NCBI GenBank assembly: GCA_002424605.1
Contig: DIKQ01000011.1
Span: 62,001 to 126,000 of the forward strand
Source: Cloacimonetes bacterium UBA5614
Lineage (GTDB): Bacteria > Cloacimonadota > Cloacimonadia > Cloacimonadales > Cloacimonadaceae
Direction of reading: 5' to 3'
DNA: 64,000 nucleotides
In this document: piece after piece, positions 7,600 to 16,476 of the stretch
Position numbering within the stretch: the first letter of the stretch is position 1
Layout of the letters: every line of letters begins with the position of its first letter
The notes under the pieces: model-generated
The model's database searches: none
What the model was told of the DNA's origin: nothing
Seen by the model: the letters and a program-made list of their open reading frames with translations, nothing else
Made by a program: the position numbers and the translations under genes

Positions 7600-8871
7600 A
7601 TGCTGAAGTTCATCATAAAAGGCCTGCTAAGAGACCGTTCACGTAGTATTTTCCCCGTTCTGGTTGTCTTTTTCGGGGTGTTTATAACGGTCTATTTCAT
7701 ATCCTTCATGGATGGTTTTGAGGAAAGCATTATCAGGCAGAACGCCAATATGGACACCGGCCATGTCAAGATTGTGACCCGCGCTTACTCGGAAGTCATC
7801 AGCCAGAAGCCGACAGATTTGTCCCTGCTGGAAGTAAAGGATGATTTGGAAGAGTGGAAGCGGCGTTATCCGGAGCTTGATTTCTTCCCGCGAATTACTT
7901 TTGGCGCTTTGCTTGACGTGCCGGATTCGGCTGGACTCACTCTGGCGCAGGGGGATGTGGCAGGCATGGGGATTGATTTATTCAGTAATGACAAGGAAAG
8001 CAAGCGCCTGCGCCTGAACGATGCTTTGAGATTGGGCAAGCTTCCGGCAGAACCGGGGCAGATTCTGTTGAGCGAACAGCTGTTTACCAAGCTAAACCTG
8101 AACCTGGGGCAGAGGATTACATTGATAGGTTCCACGGTTTACGGAGCTATGGCAATGCAGGATTTCACGGTCAGCGGTGCAGTGGAATTCGGGGTTACGG
8201 CTTTGGACAGGGGAGGGGTGATTGCCGATATCTCTGATGTCAGGCGAATGCTGGACCTTGAAGACGGAGCCAGTGAAATTCTCGGGTACTATACCGGAAC
8301 CGGCTATAAAGACAAGGTAGCGAAGGCTCTTGCTTTGGACTTTAACAAAGCATATTCCGACAGCACTGATGAGTTTTCTCCCCTTATGCTGACTTTGACC
8401 CAGCAGAACAACCTGGGAGAGATGATGGCAATCTTCAATACATCGATGGGTGTGATGATATTCATCTTTGTACTGCTGATGTCTATTATTTTATGGAATT
8501 CCGGCCTGCTGAACGGAATCAGGCGTTACGGCGAATTCGGACTCCGGCTGGCCATGGGTGAACTGAAAAAGCATCTGTTCTGGTGGCTGGTGGTGGAAGC
8601 TGCTGTAATCGGCTTTATCGGAACGGTATTGGGAACGGCTGCCGGTCTGCTGCTAAGCTGGTATTTCCAGAGCCACGGAGTGGATTTTTCCGCCTATACG
8701 ACGAATTCAACCCTGATGTATGAAAACATCATCTACACGCACATTACACCCACCAGTTTTTACATCGGCTTTATCCCCGGTATGCTGGCTGTGGTTGCCG
8801 GAGCTATGCTGGCGGGCATCAGCATATACAAGCGCAAAACATCGCAACTTTTCAAGGAGTTGGAAACATGA
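7600..8871 (+). CDS. ABC transporter permease, FtsX/MacB family (second)
   Basis: 423 residues with the same topology as the preceding permease: one N-terminal helix (SIFPVLVVFFGVFITVYFIS), a long periplasmic domain, and three C-terminal helices with GIRRYGEFGLRLAMGELKKH in the FtsX core. The periplasmic part (PGQILLSEQLFTKLNLNLGQ) matches the MacB-type core domain. A strong RBS (GGAGGGG) precedes the start. It is more divergent from its partner than a recent duplicate would be, consistent with a heterodimer. Its end overlaps the LolA-like gene (ATGA), so all four inner-membrane and periplasmic parts are likely made together. Confidence 0.88.
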   Translation: MLKFIIKGLLRDRSRSIFPVLVVFFGVFITVYFISFMDGFEESIIRQNANMDTGHVKIVTRAYSEVISQKPTDLSLLEVKDDLEEWKRRYPELDFFPRITFGALLDVPDSAGLTLAQGDVAGMGIDLFSNDKESKRLRLNDALRLGKLPAEPGQILLSEQLFTKLNLNLGQRITLIGSTVYGAMAMQDFTVSGAVEFGVTALDRGGVIADISDVRRMLDLEDGASEILGYYTGTGYKDKVAKALALDFNKAYSDSTDEFSPLMLTLTQQNNLGEMMAIFNTSMGVMIFIFVLLMSIILWNSGLLNGIRRYGEFGLRLAMGELKKHLFWWLVVEAAVIGFIGTVLGTAAGLLLSWYFQSHGVDFSAYTTNSTLMYENIIYTHITPTSFYIGFIPGMLAVVAGAMLAGISIYKRKTSQLFKELET

Positions 8872-9608
8872 GAAAGATATATCTTACCATAATCGGAGTG
8901 ATAATCCTGACTGCATTGTTTGCGGAATATCCGGACGGCAATGTCATTCTGGGCAGGATTGACGCCAATATGAATGCCAGGACCACAAAAAGCACCACGA
9001 CCATGATAGTTCAAACCAGACGCGCCACCCGCACCATGGAATCCATCAACTGGTCGCAGGGTTCTGAGAAATCCTTTTCAGAATATACCGCTCCGGCCAG
9101 GGAGAGGGGCACCAAGATGCTGAAAGACGGTGACAACCTCTGGATATTTGACCCCAGCACCGACCGCACCATCCAGATTTCCGGCAATATGCTCAAACAG
9201 TCGGTAATGGGTTCGGACCTGTCTTACGAGGATTTTATGGAGGAAACCAGCCTCCGCGATAACTATTCTGCCGTGGTTAAGGGTGAGCTGGTCCATGAGG
9301 GCCGTGACACCTGGATAATGGAACTCACAGCCAAAAAATCAACAACTTCCTACCAGAAAATTGTGCTGTATGTTGACAAGGAAAGATATGTCCCCCTGTA
9401 CGAGGAAAGATATGCCAAAGGTGGGAAATTATTGAAGACCACCAGGGTCCAGGAAGTCATGCAATCCGGCAACCGCTGGTACCCTCAAAAGATTCTTTAT
9501 AAGGACGAACTGAAGGACGGCAAGGGGACATTGTTCATTATAAACAAAATAGAATTTGACGTCAAAATTCCGGCGCATATCTTTTCCAAGGCATCCCTGA
9601 AAAAATAG
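8868..9608 (+). CDS. LolA-like outer-membrane lipoprotein-sorting protein
   Basis: 246 residues. A signal peptide (MRKIYLTIIGVIILTALFA) precedes a LolA-like half-barrel: MIVQTRRATRTME, KDGDNLWIFDPSTDRTIQIS, ELVHEGRDTWIMELTAKK, VLYVDKERYVPLYEERY. This is the pattern of the large COG2834-type proteins that accompany MacB-like transporters, and is longer than classical LolA. It probably carries a lipid or lipoprotein across the periplasm between the permeases and the barrel encoded at the head of the operon. Its stop codon runs into a parS-like palindrome. A second, shorter LolA is encoded at 22.4 kb. Confidence 0.82.
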   Translation: MRKIYLTIIGVIILTALFAEYPDGNVILGRIDANMNARTTKSTTTMIVQTRRATRTMESINWSQGSEKSFSEYTAPARERGTKMLKDGDNLWIFDPSTDRTIQISGNMLKQSVMGSDLSYEDFMEETSLRDNYSAVVKGELVHEGRDTWIMELTAKKSTTSYQKIVLYVDKERYVPLYEERYAKGGKLLKTTRVQEVMQSGNRWYPQKILYKDELKDGKGTLFIINKIEFDVKIPAHIFSKASLKK

Positions 9609-9622
9609 TTTCACGTGAAACA
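9607..9622. promoter_or_regulatory. parS-like ParB binding site 1
   Basis: AGTTTCACGTGAAACA matches the bacterial parS consensus TGTTTCACGTGAAACA at 15 of 16 positions and contains a perfect 14-bp palindrome. It overlaps the last base of the LolA-like stop codon. The stretch from 9623 to 9994 otherwise holds element C and a small hairpin at 9888-9906. Confidence 0.7.
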
Positions 9623-9820
9623 TTGGAATATAAAACATCAACATTGCCTGATAATATCTCACCCAAAAACACCTAAAAACACACATAATAACATAGTCAC
9701 GCCAATCTGATGCCAAGACTCTGATTATTTACAAATCTCCTCTTTCAACCACCTTTTTGAAAGCCGGATTTTTCAGCTTATTCCTTGCAAATCTACCCAA
9801 GAACATTCTACCATAATATC

Positions 9821-9879
9821 AACGAGGGGGTATCGGGGATATTCTCCCCGTATCCTCCCCGATATCCTCACGCGTCAAG
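9821..9879. repeat. Palindromic 11-nt-periodic intergenic element, copy C
   Basis: The units run AACGAGGGGG, TATCGGGGATA, TTCTCCCCGTA, TCCTCCCCGATA, TCCTCACGCG. The centre GGGGATATTCTCCCC differs from the commoner GGAGATTCC. It lies between two plus-strand genes, about 115 nt ahead of the next start. Confidence 0.78.
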
Positions 9880-9994
9880 TATGATATCGTTGTGGTATAA
9901 ACAACGGGTGTTAAATTTCTCGGCTGAACAGATTTTCCTCGGCTTAGTTATATAGGGATATCAGTTTCCCGATCAAACAAAGTTGGAGGATAAA

Positions 9995-10441
9995 ATGAAA
10001 GTCAGATTTAAGCATAAAGTGACAGGCCTGACAGGTAAATTGGACGGACTGGTCTATTACTACAATCAGCAATTGGACGTAATTTTGGCAAGAAAACACA
10101 CCATTCCTGCACACAACCCTTCTGCCCTGAGGATGAAGGAAGTGATGGCGAATTTGAAGTTGATTAACCCTTCAGAGGGTTACCGGCAGAATTTCAGGGA
10201 TTATCTGATTTTGTACAACACACAGACAGAGGGAAGGGAACACCCAGTTGGTAACTGGACTAATCTATACCTGAAAATGATGTTTGCCATGGCAAAAAAA
10301 ATACCCGGGATTGACCTGGCTACCCTGACCTGGGAGCAGATATACCTGCAGGAACTGCCCTGCCTCTGTGTGAAAGATGCCATCGAGGCAGGACTGCTTC
10401 CGGCGGTCAGGAATTATACCGGGTTTATCCGGGGTATTTAA
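9995..10441 (+). CDS. Hypothetical protein, 148 aa
   Basis: I chose ATG 9995 because GGAGGA (9985-9990) directly precedes it; the TTG at 9983 would include that Shine-Dalgarno in the coding sequence. The protein is soluble, has no signal peptide or membrane segment, and begins MKVRFKHKVTGLTGKLDGLV. It has aromatic-rich segments (LVYYYNQQLDVILARK, NWTNLYLKMMFAMAKK) and a Leu/Cys stretch near the end (LQELPCLCVKDAIEAG). I recognise no family. It is monocistronic, with a convergent creD-like gene 17 nt downstream. Basic N-terminus and mixed alpha/beta pattern only; function unknown. Confidence 0.7.
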   Translation: MKVRFKHKVTGLTGKLDGLVYYYNQQLDVILARKHTIPAHNPSALRMKEVMANLKLINPSEGYRQNFRDYLILYNTQTEGREHPVGNWTNLYLKMMFAMAKKIPGIDLATLTWEQIYLQELPCLCVKDAIEAGLLPAVRNYTGFIRGI

Positions 10442-10458
10442 CTGTAATGCCTGTCCTT

Positions 10459-11859
10459 TTATTCCTGGTTATACCAGTTTACATTGCGGATAATGTACAT
10501 GGCGACTGCCAGCAGGATGAAAAGTCCGATACTGCCGACCAGCAGGGCAGTGTCTTCCAAGCGGAGCAGCACATAGAGGAAAACATAGACACCGGTCAGG
10601 AGACTGCCAATCTGCAGGGCAAACTTGCGCGACCGGAGAATTGTGTGGCTATAGAGGCTGATTTGGATTACCACCGCCAGGGCGGCAATCAGGTAGGACC
10701 AGCCGAAGCCGATATGCTCCGAAAAGGAAAGCAGCAGCAGATAAAAGACAATCAGGGAGCATCCGACCATCAGGTATTGGATGGGGTGGATGCGTTGCCT
10801 TGTGATGGTTTCAGTGAAGAAGAAAGCCATAAAGGTGAGCAACAGGAAAAGAATCGCATATTTAAGGGTTCGGGTGGTCTGCTGGTAGGCATCCACCATA
10901 ACCAGAAATTTTACGCCCAGTCCGGCAAGCCTGATAGCCGGCTCATCACTGTTCCAGGAAGTTTTGTTGCCCGTATTCAGGTAATTGGTATTCCATTCCG
11001 CAGTGAAGCCGTTGCTGTCCACTGTCCGGATATCCGGCAGAATATCGCCGGAAAAACTGGGCGACAGCCAGTCACCCTTGAGGCTGATGGACTGCTGCAA
11101 AGCGGAAGTGAGGAATCTGAGCTGGCGCGTGCCGGTAAAAGAAAGCTGCAGGTTGATAATGTTGCCGATGGGGCTATCCTGCATTGGGGCTTTTGCCTCA
11201 AACTTGAAGTTTATGTTTTTATCCGGCTGGGTCTTGGAACGGACATCAAAGAAGCTTTTGTGTTCCAAGGGCGGTTCAACTGCTCCGGATACTATGACCA
11301 CATCGCGGGAAGTTTTGAATTTCAGTGGTTGTCCGCTAAGCTGTCCGCTGAGTTCTTTCAAGCCTCTTTCATCACCAAGGTCAAAGGTGACAAGGGCATT
11401 TTTCCAGTCCAGAATTGCGTTTTTTGGGATATTCCCGGCATCAATGGCCGAGGAGAATGAGCAGGCGATATCCAGGTCAGCCCTGTAACCGGGCACCTTG
11501 AATATACCTCTTTTATGCACAGTGGACTGGACCATGCCGGTGATGTTGGCGGAATCTGGGGTTATGTGGAGATAGCGGGTCTCGGAGACAACCTTGTCGT
11601 TCCCATTGGCATCTTTCCTTGTAACTGTGACCGAATAGGGAACGCTGAGGAAGGGTCCGCTGACAGTCTGTTCTGAACCCCACTTGGCGGCAATCTCTTC
11701 CTTAACCTTTTCACTGCGTTCAAAACGTTCATCCACAAGTGACCTGACCCAGATAAGGGGAATCATTAAAGCCAGGATAATACCGCCGATAAGAATGAGT
11801 TTCCAGATTGAGACGGAACTTCTGACGGGGCTGAACGATGATTCGGGGGAAGCATTCAT
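10459..11859 (-). CDS. creD: CreD-family inner membrane protein
   Basis: 466 residues, normal for CreD. One N-terminal membrane helix (LILIGGIILALMIPLIWVRSLVDER) is followed by a long extracytoplasmic domain (about 45-310) with the CreD hallmark RSLVDERFERSEKVKEEIAAKWG. There are then five to six C-terminal helices (AILFLLLTFMAFFFTETI, IQYLMVGCSLIVFYLLLLSF). The segment RIHPIQYLMVGCSLIVFYLL is typical of the family. CreD affects envelope integrity and beta-lactam or colicin tolerance in enterobacteria, but its biochemical activity is unknown. RBS AGGAG lies 8 nt before the start. No CreBC two-component genes are adjacent. Confidence 0.88.
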   Translation of the reverse strand: MNASPESSFSPVRSSVSIWKLILIGGIILALMIPLIWVRSLVDERFERSEKVKEEIAAKWGSEQTVSGPFLSVPYSVTVTRKDANGNDKVVSETRYLHITPDSANITGMVQSTVHKRGIFKVPGYRADLDIACSFSSAIDAGNIPKNAILDWKNALVTFDLGDERGLKELSGQLSGQPLKFKTSRDVVIVSGAVEPPLEHKSFFDVRSKTQPDKNINFKFEAKAPMQDSPIGNIINLQLSFTGTRQLRFLTSALQQSISLKGDWLSPSFSGDILPDIRTVDSNGFTAEWNTNYLNTGNKTSWNSDEPAIRLAGLGVKFLVMVDAYQQTTRTLKYAILFLLLTFMAFFFTETITRQRIHPIQYLMVGCSLIVFYLLLLSFSEHIGFGWSYLIAALAVVIQISLYSHTILRSRKFALQIGSLLTGVYVFLYVLLRLEDTALLVGSIGLFILLAVAMYIIRNVNWYNQE

Positions 11860-12095
11860 AAAGATAACTCCTTGTTTTTTTGTGGGGGTAAAAAGACAAA
11901 AAACAATGTGTAATCAGTATGAATGCACCAATGTGCGCTTATATGATATCCAATGATTTACCTGGCGAAACTTGTCAAGCAGTAAAACCAGAAACAGGAT
12001 AAATGGGGGATACTAATGATTGCCTCAATAACAAAGAAGACAAAGGGGAGGGGGAGGTTTCATCCGGATATTCAGGCAATGTGTACCCGGAGCCT

Positions 12096-13076
12096 TTACT
12101 TCTCCTTGTCTTTTTTACCAAGTTCAACTGCGCCTTTGAAGCGGAAAGGTTTATTGATGGTGGTGCCAAAACCATCCACAACCAGGGTGCCGTTTACCAG
12201 GTAATTCATATCTTTCCTCATGAGTGCCTTGGAAGCCAGAAGCACTGAATTGAAGTTATTCAGCTTAAACACCAGCTCACCTTCGGAACTGAAGACATTC
12301 TCGTTAAAGACGAGGGGTCTGGACAGCTTACCCTTGCCGGCAAACTTATCATTTATCCAGACATCGGCAGGAAAATCCCTGAAAGTGAAGGCAAGTCCAT
12401 AGGGATTCAGGAGCAGAAACCTGATGGTTAGCTCAGTTTCTTTCAGGTCGATATCGGTGATGGATGTCTTCATTACCTTGAAGATATCCGGTTTGGCAGG
12501 AGAACTGCCGGCAGGTGCAATCACAGGGTCTCTGACCAGTAACCTGGTCTCTTTTTTACCGCTTTTCTTTTCCGTGGCCCTGATGGTGGGTATTTCAAAA
12601 TCTTCAGGAATTGCAGGCAGGATATCTGAGATGATTTTGGTGAAATTGACTTCATTGGGCTGCTCAAACTTTACCCTTTTGCTGATGCCCAAAACTTTGG
12701 CGAGAGCATCTGCTTTGACAGTGAATTCCACTTTATCTGACGAATAACAGAGTACCCTGGCAACCTTGCGGGTATCCATCCTGATTTCAAAATAGACGGT
12801 GTCAGCATCATGCTTTTCAATCCTGAGCGGTTTCGTCATCACTATGTTTCCCAGCTTATCCCTGTTCTTGTCAGAAACCTCAAGATCCAGGGATTTGACA
12901 GTGATGGCATACCAATTGGGGTTGGAGATGACGACGGATAAATCCAGGCTGGTATGGTTTGGCGTCAGGTCCCGAAGCTGCACTTCATTGACATGGCGGA
13001 ACTCGGGAGCTTTGAACATTGCACAGGAGCAAAAAAGTAATACCACTGGAATCAGCAGAATGAAACCTCTGTTCAT
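12096..13076 (-). CDS. Lipoprotein with two LEA14-like (WHy) domains
   Basis: 326 residues. A lipoprotein signal has its candidate acylated Cys at position 18 (LLFCSC). Two immunoglobulin-like repeats follow. The first contains LDLSVVISNPNWYAITVKSL and the second ETELTIRFLLLNPYGLAFTF; both show the NPN/NPY turn seen in LEA type 2/WHy domains. The C-terminus is Lys-rich. Such lipoproteins are found anchored to the outer membrane in many FCB bacteria and have no settled role. RBS AGGTG. The 236-bp gap to creD downstream contains no recognisable element; a TTGACA on the minus strand (11973-11978) lacks a good -10. Confidence 0.75.
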   Translation of the reverse strand: MNRGFILLIPVVLLFCSCAMFKAPEFRHVNEVQLRDLTPNHTSLDLSVVISNPNWYAITVKSLDLEVSDKNRDKLGNIVMTKPLRIEKHDADTVYFEIRMDTRKVARVLCYSSDKVEFTVKADALAKVLGISKRVKFEQPNEVNFTKIISDILPAIPEDFEIPTIRATEKKSGKKETRLLVRDPVIAPAGSSPAKPDIFKVMKTSITDIDLKETELTIRFLLLNPYGLAFTFRDFPADVWINDKFAGKGKLSRPLVFNENVFSSEGELVFKLNNFNSVLLASKALMRKDMNYLVNGTLVVDGFGTTINKPFRFKGAVELGKKDKEK

Positions 13077-13128
13077 ATTAACACCTGATAACGCATGTAA
13101 GCTACAGCTTTATATTTCTTTGGCTGTG

Positions 13129-13443
13129 TTACCAGAGACCGGCGCTGCTCAATTCCGACATAAGACCGGAGGCAGAGCCGATGATCGTGCCAATGAAAAA
13201 CATGACCATAATCACCTGGATTGCAATCAGAATCAGGGTGGCTTTTGCCCAGTTTGACTTGTTAAGGTTGGTGTTTTGGTCAGATGCCCAAATAATCAGC
13301 ATCACAAGATTCAGAACCGGAACAATCATGATAAGAAGAGTAACAATCCACTCCACCGTTGTCATGGCAGGTACCGATATGGGCTCCATGGGAAGCTTTT
13401 CAGTCTGGATAACTTCCTGGTTTTGCACTTCGGGATTTTCCAC
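13129..13443 (-). CDS. Small membrane protein, 104 aa
   Basis: The start is set at GTG 13443 because GAGAGGAG lies directly upstream; the earlier ATG at 13485 has no Shine-Dalgarno. After a Glu/Gln-rich hydrophilic N-terminus (VENPEVQNQEVIQTEKLPME) come two membrane helices (WIVTLLIMIVPVLNLVMLIIWA and ATLILIAIQVIMVMFFIGTIIG), joined by a polar loop with DQNTNLNKSNWAKA. Architecture and loop resemble small DUF-type two-helix proteins that are common beside envelope genes. Function unknown. A clear sigma-70 promoter (13528-13555) points at it, divergent from the SpoIIE-type regulator. Confidence 0.7.
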   Translation of the reverse strand: MENPEVQNQEVIQTEKLPMEPISVPAMTTVEWIVTLLIMIVPVLNLVMLIIWASDQNTNLNKSNWAKATLILIAIQVIMVMFFIGTIIGSASGLMSELSSAGLW

Positions 13444-13527
13444 GCTTTCTCCTCTCCGGATGGGGTAACTTAACAGGAATTTCACATTGTAAAAAGCAAG
13501 TGAAACAATAGTCTCCGGATAGGCGAA

Positions 13528-13555
13528 AGATTATGGATGCCAGTGTGTTTGTCAA
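13528..13555 (-). promoter_or_regulatory. Sigma-70-type promoter for the small membrane protein
   Basis: Read on the minus strand: TTGACA (13555-13550), 16-bp spacer, TAATCT (13533-13528). It is back to back with the promoter for the neighbouring regulator. Confidence 0.65.
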
Positions 13556-13569
13556 GCTGTAAATATTGC

Positions 13570-13597
13570 TTGACCTGAATCAAGCCTTGAGTACAAT
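13570..13597 (+). promoter_or_regulatory. Sigma-70-type promoter for the REC-SpoIIE gene
   Basis: TTGACC (13570-13575), 16-bp spacer, TACAAT (13592-13597). A transcript would begin near 13604, so the ATG at 13598 cannot be used and the start at 13625 is favoured. Confidence 0.7.
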
Positions 13598-13624
13598 ATG
13601 TCCAGCAAGCTAAATGAGGTTCTG

Positions 13625-15247
13625 ATGAAGCAAGATGCCAGCATATTGATAGTGGATGATGATGTAGTAATAATCAAAATAATCCTGAATATCCTTAACA
13701 AAAACGGCTATTCAACCGATGTCTGCAAGTCAGGTGAACGGGCCTTGGAAAGGATAAAGAGCAGAAACTATGACCTTGTGATGCTGGACGTGCATTTGGG
13801 TTCTGGAATGGACGGTTATAAAACCTGTGAAGAGATACAGAAGATAAACCACGACCTGCCTGTTATCCTGATGACAGCAGATAATGATGATGAATCCGTA
13901 AACAAGGGATTTCAAGCCGGCTCCAGCGATTATATCAAAAAACCCCTATCCAAAATGGAGCTTTTGGCAAGGGTCAATAAAACGATAAACTTTAACCGTT
14001 CAGAAAAGCGTAACCTTCAGCTGATTTATGACCTTTCCAAGGACCTGGAAACCGCAGCTAAAATCCAGACATCGATGCTGCCCAAATGGGTCTATCTTGA
14101 TAGTGAAATCATCTTTTCCTCACATTATGAGCCATTCGAAGCAGTGGGGGGAGACCTGTTTGACCGGATTAAAATCAACGATGACTGTTATGTGGTCTAT
14201 CTTGGAGACATCTCCGGACATGGGGTCCAGGCGGCACTCCTGATGACGGCAATCAAATCCATCATTAAGATAATGGTTGAAACCGATAAGGACAACACGG
14301 ACCTGCCCTGGCTGGTGACAAAATTGAACAACCGCCTAAGCAATGAGCTGTTTATCTTTGATAACTACCTAACCCTGCTGATTGGCATAATCGACCTGAA
14401 AAAGAATGAATTCCGGTATCTGAATGCTGGGCATCCGCCCATAGTGATGATTGATACGATAACGGGAGAACCATCAGCTATTGAAAGTGCTGGCTCGCTA
14501 CCCCTGGGCTGGATGCCGAATATTGAATACAGGGAAGAAGATATGGGTATGATTCCCATCTCAGACCACCAGATAGTCTTGCTTTTCTCAGACGGAATCT
14601 ATGAATGCGTAAACCCCAAGGGAGAACAATTCGGTATGCAGGGAGTTTTGCACTCCCTGAGGAATTATATCAATCCGGATAGTTGCATCAGTTTGCCCTT
14701 TAAGATAAAGCAATACCTGACAGATAACAACTACAACATATCAGCTGATGATTTTACTCTGTTTGCCTTCCAGAAGCGCCGGCATCCCCATCACTCTGAA
14801 CCGGTTACAATCTGGAAAGAAAGCCAGGCAGTACACTATACATTCTCTTTGCAATCAGCCCTGAGGGAAGTAGGGAAGACTTCCCAGCAATGCGAAGCCC
14901 TGATTCTGAATTGGAAAGGGAACAACTCTCTGGCTGCCAGAGTGGAGCTGATAGTTGACGAGTTCCTGAATAACATTATCAAATACGGATACAGGTATTC
15001 AGAAGACGCAGCAATCGTTGTGGAATTCAACATGAATGAAAACCAGCTGGTAATAAAATTCTGGGACAAGGGAATTGAATGGAATCTGGTAGACAACCTT
15101 TACACTGAAGCTAATCCCTATAACTTTGATGATGAGTTATACGAGGTTGATGGAAAGGGGGTGAAGATTATTATGTCTATGTCCAGCAAGTTCCAGAGGT
15201 ACCGTTACGGCCAGCTAAATGAGACAATAGTTCAGTTGGACCTCTAA
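13625..15247 (+). CDS. Response regulator with SpoIIE/PP2C phosphatase and RsbW-like ATPase domains
   Basis: 540 residues in three modules. The REC domain (about 1-120) has Asp11/Asp12, phospho-acceptor Asp55 in LVMLDVHLG and Lys near 105. The PP2C/SpoIIE phosphatase (about 140-380) has metal-binding GGD at 175-177 and GDISGHG at 194-200. The C-terminal GHKL/HATPase domain (about 395-540) has DEFLNNIIKYGY, as in RsbW-type anti-sigma kinases. The start at 13625 follows GAGGT (13616-13620) and fits the promoter. Such proteins run partner-switching circuits, and having phosphatase and kinase in one chain suggests self-contained control of an STAS antagonist encoded elsewhere. It is followed after 16 nt by a glycosyltransferase. 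Confidence 0.9.
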   Translation: MKQDASILIVDDDVVIIKIILNILNKNGYSTDVCKSGERALERIKSRNYDLVMLDVHLGSGMDGYKTCEEIQKINHDLPVILMTADNDDESVNKGFQAGSSDYIKKPLSKMELLARVNKTINFNRSEKRNLQLIYDLSKDLETAAKIQTSMLPKWVYLDSEIIFSSHYEPFEAVGGDLFDRIKINDDCYVVYLGDISGHGVQAALLMTAIKSIIKIMVETDKDNTDLPWLVTKLNNRLSNELFIFDNYLTLLIGIIDLKKNEFRYLNAGHPPIVMIDTITGEPSAIESAGSLPLGWMPNIEYREEDMGMIPISDHQIVLLFSDGIYECVNPKGEQFGMQGVLHSLRNYINPDSCISLPFKIKQYLTDNNYNISADDFTLFAFQKRRHPHHSEPVTIWKESQAVHYTFSLQSALREVGKTSQQCEALILNWKGNNSLAARVELIVDEFLNNIIKYGYRYSEDAAIVVEFNMNENQLVIKFWDKGIEWNLVDNLYTEANPYNFDDELYEVDGKGVKIIMSMSSKFQRYRYGQLNETIVQLDL

Positions 15248-15263
15248 ATCCGGGGTTTGCAGC

Positions 15264-16397
15264 ATGAAAAGCATTTTGGTCAGCGCTCTGGTATTTGACG
15301 AGGGAAAATCCGGAGTAGCTGAATACACAGTATCCATATGCGAAGAACTGAGCAAGCAATGTAAACTGGAAATCCTGATACATCCCAGTGATTTGCAGAT
15401 ATTCCCCGTACGCAACGGCAATATAAAATTCAGACTAATTCCAGAGACCCTGAAGAGACCGCTTATATCAATGTTGTGGCATTTATATGTGTTGCCTTTT
15501 CTGCTCAAAGCCGGCAATTATGATGTTGTATTGCTGCCAACCGGTAACCGCAGGCTTATGAGTCATTATCCGGCTAATTGTGTGGTAACATTTCACGACC
15601 TGGCTCAATACTATATTCCCGATAAGTATGACAGGCTTAGGATGGCCTATGTTAAATACATAATACCTCATTACCTTCGGAATGCTCCAGTCGTGATGGC
15701 TATAAGCGAAAACACCAAGAATGATCTGATCAAACACTATAACCTGCCATTAAGCAAAATCACTGTAAACTATAACGGATGTAATCCGGAAAGGCTTAGG
15801 ACCGAATTATCAGAACAGGAATTCAGGGGAAAATATAAAATACGAAAGAAATACATATACTATAATTCCAGGATTGAGCACCCATTGAAAAACCATCTGC
15901 ATCTTATCCGTGCTTATGAGCTTTTGCCGGACGAAATCAGGAACCAGTTTGATTTAGTTTTTACCGGAATAGAATGGCATGGTTCAGATATTATCCATCA
16001 ATACCTGGAAGAATCACCGGTGAAAGACAACGTTCATTTCATGGGTTATCATGATTATCCTGAAATCGGCGCTTTCTACAGGTTTGCATTTCTTTACGTA
16101 TTCCCTTCCCTATATGAGGGATTTGGGATTCCAATGCTTGAGGCGATGGCTTCCAGCGTTCCGGTTATTTGTTCCAACAGGTCATCATTGCCTGAAATTG
16201 GAGGCGACGCCATTCTAACATTTGACCCCGAAATGCATGCCGACATAGCAGCAAAAATAATTCAGGTGATTGACAGCGAAGATTTGAGAAACAGAATGAT
16301 AGAAAAGGGCCTGGCAAGAGTAAGGCTCTTTAGCTGGAAACGCCACGTTGGGATAATAATGGAATTGGGAGACATAAAGAATAAAACGCAGCATTGA
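15264..16397 (+). CDS. Glycosyltransferase, GT4 family
   Basis: 377 residues with the GT-B two-domain layout. The N-terminal acceptor domain ends with VVMAISENTKNDLIKHY, the typical SxxxxxDL motif. The C-terminal donor domain contains YVFPSLYEGFGIPMLEAMA, including the E-x7-E nucleotide-sugar motif (EGFGIPMLE), and then VPVICSNRSSLPEIGGDA. It would transfer a sugar from an activated donor onto a glycan, lipid or protein; the sugar is not readable. It follows the REC-SpoIIE regulator by 16 nt and is probably co-transcribed. It may act with the mannose-1-phosphate guanylyltransferase at 23.3 kb in surface polysaccharide synthesis, but that link is inference. Confidence 0.9.
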   Translation: MKSILVSALVFDEGKSGVAEYTVSICEELSKQCKLEILIHPSDLQIFPVRNGNIKFRLIPETLKRPLISMLWHLYVLPFLLKAGNYDVVLLPTGNRRLMSHYPANCVVTFHDLAQYYIPDKYDRLRMAYVKYIIPHYLRNAPVVMAISENTKNDLIKHYNLPLSKITVNYNGCNPERLRTELSEQEFRGKYKIRKKYIYYNSRIEHPLKNHLHLIRAYELLPDEIRNQFDLVFTGIEWHGSDIIHQYLEESPVKDNVHFMGYHDYPEIGAFYRFAFLYVFPSLYEGFGIPMLEAMASSVPVICSNRSSLPEIGGDAILTFDPEMHADIAAKIIQVIDSEDLRNRMIEKGLARVRLFSWKRHVGIIMELGDIKNKTQH

Positions 16398-16476
16398 CTC
16401 CACTCTAATCATTACAAATCTATGGAGAGAATATTAAGCAAATGTATGGAATGTGAAGCATTGTTAGGTAAACATA

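Noticed and set aside
11941..11978. TTGACA on the minus strand upstream of creD
   Set aside because: No acceptable -10 at 16-18 bp; not listed as a promoter.
13482..13507. TTTCAC ... GTGAAA arms near the small membrane protein, similar to parS halves
   Set aside because: The arms are separated by a 13-nt stretch and do not form the compact parS palindrome.
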